Part shown: one piece after another, positions 1-10,455 of the stretch | Position numbering within the stretch: position 1 is the first letter of the stretch | Layout: every line of letters begins with the position of its first letter | NCBI GenBank assembly: GCA_905221605.1 | Contig: CAJNDS010002573.1 | Location: forward strand, 62,001 to 126,000 | Length of the DNA: 64,000 nucleotides | Source of the DNA: Symbiodinium natans | Taxonomy: Eukaryota > Sar > Dinophyceae > Suessiales > Symbiodiniaceae | Direction of reading: 5' to 3' | Program-made: the position numbers and the translations under genes | The notes under the pieces: generated by a model | Seen by the model: only the letters and a program-made list of their open reading frames with translations | Told to the model about the DNA's origin: nothing | Database searches by the model: none

Positions 1-560
1 CCTGAGGCGGCGGGGCAAAGAGTGGAAGCATCGGGGCAAAGGGAGAAGAGCCCATCCCCACCGCGCTTCTGCTCATCGCAGAACTCTGGGAAAAGGTCGC
101 GGAATTCTGGCCGAGCAGTGTTGAAACCGAACGATGCCCGAGCGTATTCCCGACGCTTCGCTTCTGATGTGTGCATGCCGCCAGTTGTGCGTGGCTCACT
201 CGGGTCCAGCATGAACGAGACCAAGCCCACAAGAATTGATTCAATTCGCCATGACGGATTCCAGCTCTCTGGATGAAAATCTGACATGCTCAAACACAAT
301 CTCGTATTGATATCAAATCTGCCCGATGGTGTGAGCATGTAGATGGCCGGCGGCTTGAGGGGATACTCTCGCGGAAAAACAAGCTTCCCTTCATACACAC
401 CTCCACGATATGGTGTCTCAACCGGCAGATCATGCAAGACAAAGTTCCACACTAAGATGTTCGTCTCCGATGGTCTGGCCACGATATGTGGGATTTTCGG
501 GGATTGCTGGATTATGGCATACTCGCGCCGAAGCCGCGTCAGTGCCGCCTTTTCAACCAT
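1..560 (-). CDS. UBE2J2: Ubiquitin-conjugating enzyme E2, UBE2J2 (Ubc6-like) family, 3' end beyond window
   Basis: An uninterrupted frame runs from an ATG at 560 off the left edge, giving about 186 residues. Residues 7-160 follow the UBC fold of the J2 subfamily. Visible landmarks are a TPYRGGVYEGKLVFPREYP strand region (49-67), TPSGRF (77-82), which replaces the HPN motif as is characteristic of UBE2J enzymes, and the catalytic cysteine in NTRLCLSMSDFHPESW (Cys89). SFGFN and FPEF follow near 143-160. Family members charge ubiquitin for ER-associated degradation and are anchored by a C-terminal membrane helix. That tail would lie outside the window, so anchoring cannot be checked. No intron is seen in 560 bases, unlike the other genes here. 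The start fits the usual short N-terminus of the family. Confidence 0.93.
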   Translation of the reverse strand, partial: MVEKAALTRLRREYAIIQQSPKIPHIVARPSETNILVWNFVLHDLPVETPYRGGVYEGKLVFPREYPLKPPAIYMLTPSGRFDINTRLCLSMSDFHPESWNPSWRIESILVGLVSFMLDPSEPRTTGGMHTSEAKRREYARASFGFNTARPEFRDLFPEFCDEQKRGGDGLFSLCPDASTLCPAAS

Positions 561-2890
561 GGCTCAGGGTTTTGCGGACTCGGCACAGGGCAGTTACGAA
601 GGCACTTAAGAGTGAGGACATGTGAGGACCACCTGCAGTGTTGTGTGTGTGAACCTGTCCGAAGAATCTATCATAGCATAGCAAACGTAGCGACCTGGCT
701 TCTGTGGAGTGAGGAGCACACACGCACAAACACATGCTATTAAAGCCGACAGGGCGCGATATGATCCAACGACACTGAACCAATGCCGTATAATGCCGTC
801 ACCAGAGATGATTTGTGCCACAGCTGCCCTATAGGCCCTATCGTTCTGAGCACCTAGCTTCTCCTGTCACGCGGACCTTCCAGCCAAACTCGTTACTTGG
901 AGACTGCAGAGTTCTGCAGCAGCCGTGACTTCATTCGCGGCCTGCCAGCTCTTGCTGACGGAAATATGCCTCGCCGTGAGGGGCATGACAATAACAGCTC
1001 TATGGCTCTACGTTGTTCGTTGTGCCCCGTTTTTGTGCAGACTGGTCTGGTGGGAAGTGCCATCCGCCGACATTCGCTAAGCTTGACTTCATCTGATTCC
1101 AGAGATGGAGCACAGCCCCAATCCCCCAAACTTATTCCCAAATTTAGAGGCGTTTGGCAGCTTAGGACCTTTGTGGCAGCTTTTTCGGGTGATTTGCACG
1201 CATGGTGTGGACATGTTGCTGGTGGCACTCGAGATCGGCAGCCTCCTCCTCCTCCGCATCAAGTCCTTCCTGAGGTGCTGCCAGTTCCCGCAGCCAACAA
1301 GAAACATTGATTTCAGAATATTTCACAGTCATGGCGTCTTGATCTGTATCGGATGTGTCAGACTTGACTTAGGCCGCAGCTTGCAGGTCCTCTGGCAATG
1401 CCCCGCCTCAAAAGTGGTTCCAAAGCTTCTCCTACAATCTTGGAACCGAGGGGGCTGCCAAGCTTGCAGAATGGGATGCGTGCTGGAAGTCGCAGTGCTG
1501 ACATCGCTGCTGCCGCAGAAGATGGCTCGCCCCTCAGGCACTGAGACTGAACCAACCCTATCACACCTCCGACTAATGTGCCAAGCCTGCAAGGCTGGCT
1601 GCTGCAAGGCTGCCAACTAGGCAGTCTGGGCTTCTGCAGATTCTTGCCTAATTTCCCTCGCGCAGACTCACTGCCCGTCAAACCCCCCACTAGGGGCACC
1701 CCAACATGTCGCATTCACAACATTGTGTGATCGTCCTGGCTGCATCATTTCCTCGAATGTTGCGACCCAACTTCTGTTCAACCGTGAACCTTGTGATATC
1801 AGACTGTGCTCTAATTCTGGAGAAGGGAATGGGGACTGTCAAAGGACAACGTAGAGCCAGCATGAGCCAGCCAAAGCGACAGACGAGGTGGCCAACATTC
1901 ACAATGTCCTCCTATCAAAAACACTGGGATCGGGGCACACCTTACTCAAATTCGTGAACTTGGTGCCAAACTGAGAAGTCTACTTCATTTGCTTGTGTTT
2001 GCATCTCAGCCCCGGTCAATTTCTGATGGGCGTAGGCTGGAACCTTGAAGTTCGTTAGCATCTACCAAGCACCAGACCAAGCACATGCTGTCACAATCTG
2101 AGCACCTGGCCCTCAGCTTCCTCTTGTGTCCAATCAGCTTCATACTCCACTTCTATGTTGAAGCTCCTTGTAGTTTGTGTCTACTGTTCGCACATGTTGA
2201 ATGATCATTGTGAATCTGAGGCTCTGCTTCTCACTAACTCTGAACGCGCTCTGTGCCCCATCCCGCAACTTCAAGTCTTCTCCACACAATCAATTGCTGC
2301 ACCTGGAGCAGCTGCGTGGCCTACGCTGCGTAGAAACAAACTGGAATTCTACAGGCTGAGCACAAGTCGTTGGTTGCGGACTGCTTTCCTGCCAAGGCAT
2401 CATGCCACATGCTTTGAGCGTGACAGCAGATGAGGAATTTCAAGCATCTCCCGTCCTCTTCCTCTTTCACTGCCCGCATTCGGCTGCCAAGGTTTCCTAC
2501 CAGCCAAGGGCAAACATGTCGTGCTGCCGGCCAAGGCCAGCCCAGCAGGATTCCAAACTCAAGGTAGAGCACTAGTCCCATCACGCCCCATCTGCAAGCA
2601 CAAGTTGTGCTAAGCCATCTGCTGCGATTCCTCGAGCGCTCCTTGCGAAGAAAACCGCAGCAACACAATCATTGATGGTAGTCATGCGGACATGCTTGAC
2701 TTAGAGCATGTTTAAACTCCAGCCTGTGGATCGTCTCGAGCCGACAATATCTTCGGCACGCTTGCAAATGTTGCACCAGCTGCCTTGGCCACGGCTGTGT
2801 CATGATGTGTCATGATGCGTCATGGACTATGGACTGCAAGGCATGTGCTTTCGCTCGGCGCTCCCAGGGCCGGTGATCTCTCGAGATCTC
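561..2890. other. Intergenic or intron sequence, no gene recognised
   Basis: Short open frames occur on both strands, but none has protein-like composition or a recognisable motif. The stretch 1.36-1.65 kb is rich in imperfect repeats of a TGCAAGGCTG-like word, which explains a 118-codon open frame there. Nothing else is supported. Confidence 0.4.
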
Positions 2891-2896
2891 TCGACT

Positions 2897-3172
2897 CTAG
2901 GACTCTAGGCTTCGCACAAGCAGCTCCAGCTCAAGAAGCATCTTGGCCTCATCTTCTGACAATCCACGGCCTGGCAGAATTATGAGCTGGCGTGACACAG
3001 CGCTTAGCATGACGAGCCGGGGCGGCAGTCCGTCATGGAAGAGCACGGAACAGGACCATGAGCTTTGCGCAGCTGCAGCCGCAAATTGAAGGCAAAGCGG
3101 CAAAGCGGTCGAGCTACAGCTTCGCAGGCACCAACATGTACGGAATAGCCGCATATTGGTCTTGGAACGCAC
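2897..3172 (-). CDS. Probable terminal exon of an unidentified gene
   Basis: The last ~47 codons read as ordinary protein, ending LSEDEAKMLLELELLVRSLE and a TAG stop. The amphipathic leucine/glutamate tail suggests a helical C-terminus. The upstream part of the same open frame (before about 3050) is cysteine- and serine-rich and is more likely intron. A second coding-like stretch in another frame at about 3,380-3,285 (GGGVLFVQELSQSVTAILTN) may be the preceding exon. The orientation matches the exons at 4.0-4.8 kb, so all could belong to one gene. I do not recognise the family. Confidence 0.45.
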   Translation of the reverse strand: MRSKTNMRLFRTCWCLRSCSSTALPLCLQFAAAAAQSSWSCSVLFHDGLPPRLVMLSAVSRQLIILPGRGLSEDEAKMLLELELLVRSLES

Positions 3173-3559
3173 ACTTTTTTCTCTCTTTCACATGCGCACT
3201 TGTTCAGGTCACCTCGACGTGTCCACCGCCTGAACAAGTCATGGCTGAGCCGAAAAAGTTCAGTCGAAACTGTTCAGCAGCCTGGTTGATGGAGATCAGG
3301 AGCATTGGTGAGGATGGCTGTGACGGATTGAGACAGCTCCTGGACAAACAGCACACCACCGCCCGCAACTTCGATCTCTGCTTGTGCGTGCAATGTGCTT
3401 GTAACTTTCGTGTTCGTCTTTCTGATGCCCTACCAGCAACTTTTGCAGGGCTCAGTCATTGAAGAATGTGAGAGGGCTTGGCTTTGGAGTGTGACCTGCT
3501 TGCTTGGCAGAGGCAACCTGTCCCGCAACCCCACGAGGAAAGTGTGAAAGACCTGCGAA

Positions 3560-3745
3560 TGTGAAATCATTCCGAACTCTTAAGTACCATTTTGGGGTTG
3601 TACCTTGGACCCTTAAGGTTGCATTCGGGGTTTGGGGGACCCTGTTTAAAGATCCTGAAGGTCGTATAAGGGCCATATTAGGGGTAGATTAGGGGGGGAA
3701 CCTGTAGGGGTACAAACCTTAGGGGTTACGAGTCTTAACCCCTTG
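3560..3745. repeat. Degenerate telomere-like G-rich repeat
   Basis: The plus strand carries many variants of GGGGTT, TTAGGGG and CCTTAAGG words with no fixed period, for example the region around 3680-3730. The same style recurs at 10.46-11.87, 18.37-18.50, 43.50-43.56 and 57.49-57.60 kb. Part of the open frames over it are repeat artefacts. Confidence 0.6.
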
Positions 3746-4033
3746 ATACCAACGTTGGCGGTAACAGCAGTAACACCAGACAAGGCTCTCAGTCGTGACC
3801 GCCAACCCGCGCGAGCGCGCCACCTCCTCTGCGCAAAGTTCAATCTGCTTCTGGCCTCACTACTGGCTACTTTTGGAAAAGTACATGTGCCTAGCACCGA
3901 GTGGAGAATGCTACATATGGCAACAGTATTTCATGGCACAGAATGCTTCAAAGTAAGCCTTCCATCTGATGAACGTTGCCATGAATGAGGGTCAGCCAAC
4001 TTCCGATAGTAGTCAGCATTTTGTTTTGAATGC

Positions 4034-4830
4034 CAACTTTAGTGTGACCTCTGCAAGAATCCGAGATTTCATAGCGGGCAATGGCAGCCATGGGCAACGC
4101 AGCGCCGGTACGAGCCTCCCACAAGTATCGCTTGAAAGTGCGCCCAGGAGGGCACACGCGACCAGGTTGTTTTGCTGGGGAGGCGGGAAGGCGGACCACG
4201 GTCATGGGGACACCCCCCGCGCCCCGCTGGGCTTGAGGGGGTCAAGCCAATCAACCCACTCAAAAATCTAATTCGCAGACCAAAGCGGCCGCTAGAGCTC
4301 CGGCGGAGCTCGCTCTCGTGATTAGAAGCCTCTTGCAGAAAGCCTGGATGAGCATGCGCACTATTTGGACCACAATTTTGCACAAATTGAACGTAAGCGT
4401 TGGCGCTTGCAGGGTCGCGTTCTCCTCGAAGTATGGCACTGAGCCAAGCTGCCGCCTTTCCACGTTGTCAGGCTCCTTGGCCGAGACAGAAAGAGAGAGA
4501 GAGAGAGATTCTTGGAAACACCATCCTTGAGCCCTCAGTTGGGGGCTGCTTTGAGAGCACTTGCAGCTCCAAGCTTCGACAAGAAGAGCAGGCCCAGCAA
4601 AGTGAACAATCAGGTCCACGAGCCACGCAACGACTTGCTTGTCATACCTAGCGGATTTCTCGCATGGCCTGCCCCATATTGCACTCTAGCAATCTCCAAG
4701 TAAACTCTGCTACTAGCACTTGTGTTTCCACAAAGTGGATCCGAAGACCAAATGCGTAGAAATTCTACTGGGTTCTGGGGCCACTTGAACCTCAAGATAA
4801 ATCTTTGCAACTCCGGCGTGGCTTGCACAC
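4034..4830 (-). CDS. Three coding-like exons of an unidentified gene
   Basis: The most convincing exons are 4830-4690 (ATPELQRFILRFKWPQNP then VEFLRIWSSDPL) and 4651-4560 (YDKQVVAWLVDLIVHFAGPA then LLVEAWSCKCSQ). The second starts directly after a CGCTAG|G acceptor. A third segment at about 4138-4034 (FKRYLWEARTGAALPMAAIA) is in keeping with a later exon. The composition is balanced and hydrophobic residues are periodically placed, unlike the antisense frames. A GA microsatellite at 4490-4512 lies between the second and third exons. No family is recognised. It could continue to the terminal exon at 2.9-3.2 kb. Confidence 0.5.
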
Positions 4831-5261
4831 ACGCGCAAAGGCCATCAAAAAGACTTACTGCAAAACGCCACAGCTCCCAATTGCTGCAGGCACAGACTGC
4901 AGTCGAATCTGCGTCATATATGGATTAAACGCACCTATCGGCCCATATATGCCCCTGAAGTGAATAAACGGGTGGCAATGATAAACTCCATGTGCCCTAG
5001 AAACACTTCATTGTGAAGGGGGGAAAGGGGGGGCATTAGGGGGGGGCAGGTGGGTGTTGGTATTAATGCGATCCAAACATTTAATTAACTATATAGTGGA
5101 CTTGGTTGCTTAGGTGAATAGAAAACTCTGCGGATGTGCAGGCGGCCCTCCCCAGGATATGGCTGGGCTGGGGTGTGCAATTTCAATGTGAAATTTCACG
5201 TTACTGTCACATTACCATTCGGTCCGCTCATGTTGGTTCACAAAAAACGGGTGGATCTTCT

Positions 5262-5412
5262 GAAGCTCGTGAGCTTCGCCTGAAGTCTGAAGCTTGTGAG
5301 CTTCATTCGCTTTTGAAGATTGAAGCCCGCGATCTTCTTGCTTGAAGCCTGAAGTCTGCCGCTCGTGAGCTTCGTGTTTCTCCTGAAGCTCGTGAGCTTC
5401 GCTTTTGATGAT
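5262..5412. repeat. Array of GAAGCTCGTGAGCTTC palindromes
   Basis: The 16-base near-palindrome and diverged copies (GAAGCTTGTGAGCTTC, GAAGCCCGCGATCTTC, CGCTCGTGAGCTTC) recur at roughly 30-40-base steps, separated by TGAAGTCTGAAG-like linkers. Each copy can form a short hairpin. Open frames across it read as EAHELQ-type repeats and are not taken as coding. Confidence 0.75.
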
Positions 5413-5626
5413 GTTTAAAACGTCCAGCTCATTTGCGTTCATGTTAAACCTAGAGTACAGGTCCGGGGTTAGGGGTGCCCGCATGTGCCCACTAACTCAT
5501 GCACACTCATGCACTCGTATCCATTTTCGGTAGCATGGACTCCTCTACGGGTTTTGGGAATTCCGAAATCAGTGAGCAAGAGTTGAAGTGGCCCACAAAA
5601 CATGACCGAAGCTTAGCCTTGGACAA

Positions 5627-5967
5627 GCTGGTGTGAAATCTCCAAGGAGCACAATCTGTCGAAGTCTGCCAACATTGGCCGAATGCCTAACACCCAAGTG
5701 AAGATAAGCCGCAGCACATCGGCTGCAGCTGTCATCCCACCGAAAGGCTTTGGCCAGCTGTCTTTGTCTGACCAATCGAAAGCTGCGAAGGTCCTTCACA
5801 CGATGAAAGACACATTGGCCTTTATTGTGATGTTCACTAACTGCCGAGTGGACGTATCAAACTTCCGCCCAGGCTCACCCTTTCTGCAACTCCGTTTCTT
5901 TGGGCTGACTGCTTCCTCGGTGGATCGCGCGCAGCACAGCCGTCCAGAACCATGCGTGCAAACTGAG
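5627..5967 (-). CDS. Two exons of an unidentified gene
   Basis: The upstream exon (about 5967-5876) begins after an ACTCAG acceptor and reads FARMVLDGCAARDPPRKQSA before a GTGAGCC donor. The next begins after GTGAAG|GAC at about 5810. Two frames stay open in this second exon. One reads FAAFDWSDKDSWPKPFGG then an LRLIFTWVLGIRPMLADFDR segment and stops at about 5627. The other reads RLVRQRQLAKAFRWDDS and continues to about 5569. A GT-AG intron joins the upstream exon to the second frame, while joining the first needs a shifted boundary. No family is recognised. Confidence 0.4.
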
Positions 5968-6065
5968 TAAGCCAAGCGGCGACAAGTCCAAAACCTGAAC
6001 GATCGAAGCACCGCTCATCACTTGAGGATTCAGGAGTCCTGGGAAATCTTTGCTTAGAGGTGGAC

Positions 6066-6106
6066 AGTGACTTAATGACTTAGTGACTTAGTGACTTAAT
6101 AGTTGC
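6066..6106. repeat. Short tandem GACTTAGT(A) repeat
   Basis: Five imperfect copies of GTGACTTA(A/G)T follow each other. It is non-coding. Confidence 0.7.
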
Positions 6107-6844
6107 TTAGTGCAAACGCGAGGCCAGGGCATCCCTGTCGCTGAGGAGCACATGCGGCGCCCCAGACTTGGCCGCTGCGATGCCTGCGTACAAGTAGCAT
6201 TGCAACCAGTCCGCAAACCCAAATCCCCTGGAGTTGCCTCAGTTTCCCGCCCCCGCCCCCCTCCCCCCTCCCCGTTCCAATGCATCGAGAATGACCTTTG
6301 AATGCTCTTGGTCTCGTGTTACAAGTTTTGACTGGTTGGGCGTGAAGAAGACAAAGACAGGGATGATCAGAGATGCCTGAGATGAGATGCCTCAAACATC
6401 TCGGATTTGAGGACGTGGACCAAGTCACACCAGAATACGAAAAGACTGCAGGGCGGGAAGCAGGGTGCAGGCCTGCCAACCCCAGTCCGGCTCCAATCTC
6501 ACAAAGACCACGAGCTTGCCAAAGTTCCTTCCTATCATCGTAGCATTTTCCATGTCGTCTGCACTATCAATATCACCAAATTAAAAAGAGATGGGTGGGG
6601 TGCCTCTGCAAAAGAGTTTGTGCAAGAACTTGCTCTGCTGGCCTCAGAACATGGGCGTAGTTCAAGTCACAAATCTGCCTTTGCTCCCTGCAGCTCGGCG
6701 AGCAGCGTCTCTTTTGCAACGCACAGCACCAATCTGACGATGATGTGTTGGGTTGATGCATGCTTGGCTTAGCTTCGGCTCTCGCAAGCTTTCGGGTTTC
6801 GACTTTCAGCCTAGGATAGGTCTAGGTGCGTTGCCCAGCTATGT

Positions 6845-7860
6845 TCATTCGCGATCGAATGCTAGAAGGTCTGCAAGCTCCGCGTTCTTGGAGGACATGT
6901 TTTTGGAGCCGCTGCCACGGACTGCCACGGGAGGAGCGCGTTTGGACCGCCCAGTAGGGTGATTCAGTTTCAAGCCCGCCTTTTTCAACTTGACCATGTG
7001 CGCAGCTAATGTGCATTGAAACACCGTGGATGAAAATGCCCTACCGGGTCCTACTGGGCACTTTTGCCGAGGAGCCAAACAATGTCCGACACAGTGCCGG
7101 CTCCAGATTCCACTTCTCTTGCAAAACGGTTGAGATCAAGGACCTTTGGAAAGGTGGAAAGCAGATAAAGCAGGCAGAGCTGCAGTGAGCAAAAAGTGCA
7201 CACTGGATGCACGAGACTCTGTGAAACTTCAGGTCCGAACATATGCTGGGATCACCAAATCCACGTCGACTTCTCCGACAGCAAACCGTTGCTCGGCCAT
7301 CTGGCTGAGGAGGATCTTTCTGGCATCGTTCATCGACGGATCCTGCATTCTGAAGTTCGCGAGAAGGAACTGATATACCGAGCCGGCAAAGGCTCATAAC
7401 ACAATGATGCACAATGTCCCTGTCCTTGCCCAACCGCTGTTGTCTTCGCTTCTCCTCCCTGGTAACAGGGCCAGCGCTAGCTCCGCTAGCTGCAGGTGCT
7501 GGTCCAAAACCTCGGCCGCGGCTTTTCCTGGCAGAGGCTTGCATGGCTTAAGCCCTATGTTATTTAGCTTCTGTGGTGCGACGGTTCTCAACCTGTTGGG
7601 CGAGCTTCTTGAGCTTCTTGACCGACTTTGAAGGCTTCGCCCTTGGAGGCCCTGGGTCGAAACCAGCAGCCGCCCAACCGAAGGATGTCGCGGATAGCGC
7701 CGCGGATAGTGCAGCCAGCGCACAGGCCTCAGGACCAGCAGCGTAATACCTCTGGCCGAAGATTCTGGCAGCATATCCACTGAGATCGTCACTGAAAGCA
7801 ATAGGCTCCGTGGTCTCTGGGCGATGCTTCGCATGTGGAGCATGAGCAGCACTCAACTGT
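6845..7860 (-). CDS. Multi-exon gene, function unknown, basic C-terminus
   Basis: Coding-like segments succeed each other on one strand. They are about 7856-7566 (SDDLSGYAARIFGQRYYAAG, ending in a lysine-rich KPSKSVKKLKKLAQQVENRR), about 7540-7400 (two competing open frames, one with a TREEKRRQQRLGKDRD segment), 7387-7235 (VYQFLLANFRMQDPSMNDAR, then ILLSQMAEQRFAVGEVDVDL), 7150-7055 (VLDLNRFAREVESGAGTVSD) and the last at about 6985-6845 (LKLNHPTGRSKRAPP...NAELADLLAFDRE, then TGA). Exon joins are not resolved. Alternating basic and helical stretches suggest a nucleic-acid- or complex-associated protein, but that is inference only. Confidence 0.5.
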
Positions 7861-8399
7861 TAAACAACCGCAAAGATTGTGCATCGATTCAACAAACGTG
7901 CTAGCGTTTCACGACTGGTATGGTCTGGCCTGGGGTTCTGGGATGTGCCATCAAACGTTGCGGAACCCTGTTTCGATTTCAAGTTGTTGCTTCACATGTA
8001 GATTCATGCTCAGTTGATGGTTCCATTCTCTGCACACACACTGCATGTGAGGCCCCCTGTCCAGGATTCGCATTCTCGCCTCGACTCATATGGAAACAGC
8101 TGCGGCAATTAGACTGCCGCTCGATGAAGTCATAAGCTTGTGTCCTCGCATGAGCCGCGCCTGCAACAGTCGCGTGTGACGGCCTTTTATCAATCAATCA
8201 TGCGCGGTCACAATGCCTTTGGCACATGTGTGTCGCACTGTTGCGCACAGCTTGCTAGAGAGCTGTCCGCTCATGATCGCGCTGTCACACTGCATAGCAC
8301 ACCCTGCAGTAAACAACCCAACAAGCCGACGCACGCAGAGACAATTCCGCCTCACAGGGACGCTCTTGTGGTATGCTTCATATGCTTGAGGCATGTATT

Positions 8400-8770
8400 G
8401 AATCTACGATTGAAGTCGGCACCCGCAATGGTGCAACGAATTTTGCGCCGCGCAGTGCCGGCACAGGTCCAAGGTTGCAGACGAAGAAAGCAGACTGTCT
8501 GCAGGACTCCGTCCACTAGCTGGTCAACCTTATTGCGCCCCAACAGCAGAACCAGGACGCAAAACCTAAATGCTTTGATTGAACGCATCTGCAACTGAGA
8601 AGCTTCTGGCGCTTGCTTCCCAAAAGAAATGAGGAAGAATCCTGAGCAAGCTGCCACGAACTGTGTGCTTCGGACTTGGCGTTGGACTGTGACTAGCTCT
8701 GCCTCACTGCGCCGTCTGGCGATTTCTGCTTGCCTGAAGTGCGAGGAATCGATTCGAAATGCCGGAACCG
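8400..8770 (-). CDS. Possible coiled-coil exon(s)
   Basis: A minus-strand frame open from the CAAC array downwards becomes protein-like at about 8770-8640 (FRQAEIARRRSEAELVTVQR), a heptad-like helix, and continues with MRSIKAFRFCVLVLLLGRNK at about 8590. The part of the frame above 8860 is translated repeat and is excluded. It may be the 5' part of the gene at 6.8-7.9 kb. Confidence 0.35.
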
Positions 8771-8861
8771 AATGGCACGCAAAGGGGCACCTTGCAGCAG
8801 GTCCTTCTGGTTCAGGCTTTGCCTGGCGCCCAGAGACACTACACCACCAGGCCAGCGGGGG

Positions 8862-9062
8862 ACCAACAACAAGCCAACCAGCAACACCCAACCAACCAAG
8901 CAACCAACCAACCAACCAACAAGCAACAGCCAACCAACAACAGCCAATCGACATCCGCCAACCGCCAAGCAACCAAGCAACCAAGCAACCAGTCAACAAC
9001 CAACCAGCCACCCGACAACACACCAACCAACGGCCGCCAACCAATAAGCACCAATCAACAGA
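8862..9062. repeat. CAAC/CAAG/CCAA simple-sequence tract
   Basis: About 200 bases of AACCAACCAACAAGC-type tetranucleotide-based sequence, strongly strand-asymmetric (almost no G or T on the plus strand). Long open frames on both strands here are low-complexity artefacts. Confidence 0.85.
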
Positions 9063-9424
9063 CAACCTGGTCTCGATTTAAATTATCAGTATAAAGAACA
9101 TTCTCCACATTCAAGTGTACCGGCTAAGTTGGTAACTGCAAAAGGTATTGCTTGTTTGTTTAAAATCAAACAGAAATTATGCCTGGGTACAGTTGATTGG
9201 AGTATGAATTATATAAATAACATATAATTGGAAACTTACTATTGATGGTACTATCCAATCCATAGTGATCTTTGTTTATTCATGTATGTATATATACATA
9301 TATAAGCTCACCCCCCCCCAATGGACCCACCGCGGATGGCAGCCGAGTCCTAGCCAGATCAAGGCAAAAAACAACAAAACAAGAAACTAACAAAAACCAA
9401 CAAACCAAAAAAATCCAAAAAACC

Positions 9425-10455
9425 CAAAAAACCAAAAAAACCATCTTTTCCAAAACTATGGGGCTGGGGCCTCCAAAAGATGGATTTTTTGGTTTTCTCG
9501 AGAAAAAGATGGTTTTTTTGGTTCGAAACCATCTTTTTCTCGAGAAAAAGATGGTTTTTGAGCAGCCGCTCTTCTAAAAACTATCTTTTTCTCGAGAAAA
9601 AGATGGTTTTACCAGGACAAGACCTCCAAAAACCATCTTTTTCTCGAGAAAAAGATGGTTTTACCAGGACAAGACCTCCAAAAACCATCTTTTTCTCGAG
9701 AAAAAGATGGTTTTACCAGGACAAGACCTCCAAAAACCATCTTTTTCTCGAGAAAAAGATGGTTTTTCCAGGACAAGATCTCCAAAAACCATCTTTTTCT
9801 CGAGAAAAAGATGGTTTTTCGAAGAGCGGCTGCTCAAAAACCATCTTTTTCTCGAGAAAAAGATGGTTTCGAACCAAAAAAACCATCTTTTTCTCGAGAA
9901 AACCAAAAAAACCATCTCTTGAAGGCCCCAGCCCCATAGTTTTGGAAAAGATGTTTTTTTTGGTTTTTTTGGTTTTTTTGGTTTTCTGGAGAAAAAGATG
10001 GTTTTTTGGTTCGAAACCATCTTTTTCTCGAGACAAAGATTGTTTTGAGCAACCATCCTTCGAAAAACCATCTTTTTCTCGAGAAAAAGATGGTTTTACC
10101 AGGAGAAGACCTCCAAAAACCATCTTTTTCTCGAGAAAAAGATGGTTTTACCAGGACAAGACCTCCGGAAACCATCTTTTTCTCGAGAAAAAGATGGTTT
10201 TTCCAGGGTAAGATCTCTAAAAACCATCTTTTTCTCGAGGAAAAGATGGTTTTTCGAAGAGCGGCTGCTCAAAAACCATCTTTTTCTCGAGAAAAAGATG
10301 GTTTCGAACCAAAAAAACCATCTTTTTCTCGAGAAAACCAAAAAAACCATCTTTTGGAGGCCCCAGCCCCATAGTTTTGGAAAAGATGGTTTTTTTGGTT
10401 TTTTTGGTTTTTTTGTTTTTTTTGGTTTTTTTGGTTTTCTCGAGAAAAAGATGGT
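9425..10455. repeat. Array of XhoI-centred hairpins, duplicated 435-bp superunit
   Basis: About 18 copies of a near-perfect palindrome centred on CTCGAG, with arms CCATCTTTTT and AAAAAGATGG, are spaced 52-54 bases apart by linkers such as ACCAGGACAAGACCTCC. Larger symmetry is present. A block with CATCTTTTCC...GGGGCTGGGG at 9.44 kb reappears inverted at 9.92 and at 10.36 kb. The 9.92 and 10.36 kb copies are direct repeats 435 bases apart. The array ends in T7GG runs. Both strands give open frames of SREKDGF/FFSRKRWF repeats because the unit is palindromic, and these are not taken as genes. Confidence 0.9.

Noticed and set aside
8352-9065. 237-codon minus-strand frame taken as one protein
   Set aside because: Its first 70 codons translate the CAAC tract into a Leu/Val/Trp/Gly-rich run; only the later part is kept as a possible exon.
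9425-10455. Regularly spaced repeats that could suggest a CRISPR array
   Set aside because: The linkers are themselves repeated, the units are palindromes in a duplicated block, there is no leader or cas gene, and the sequence is eukaryotic.
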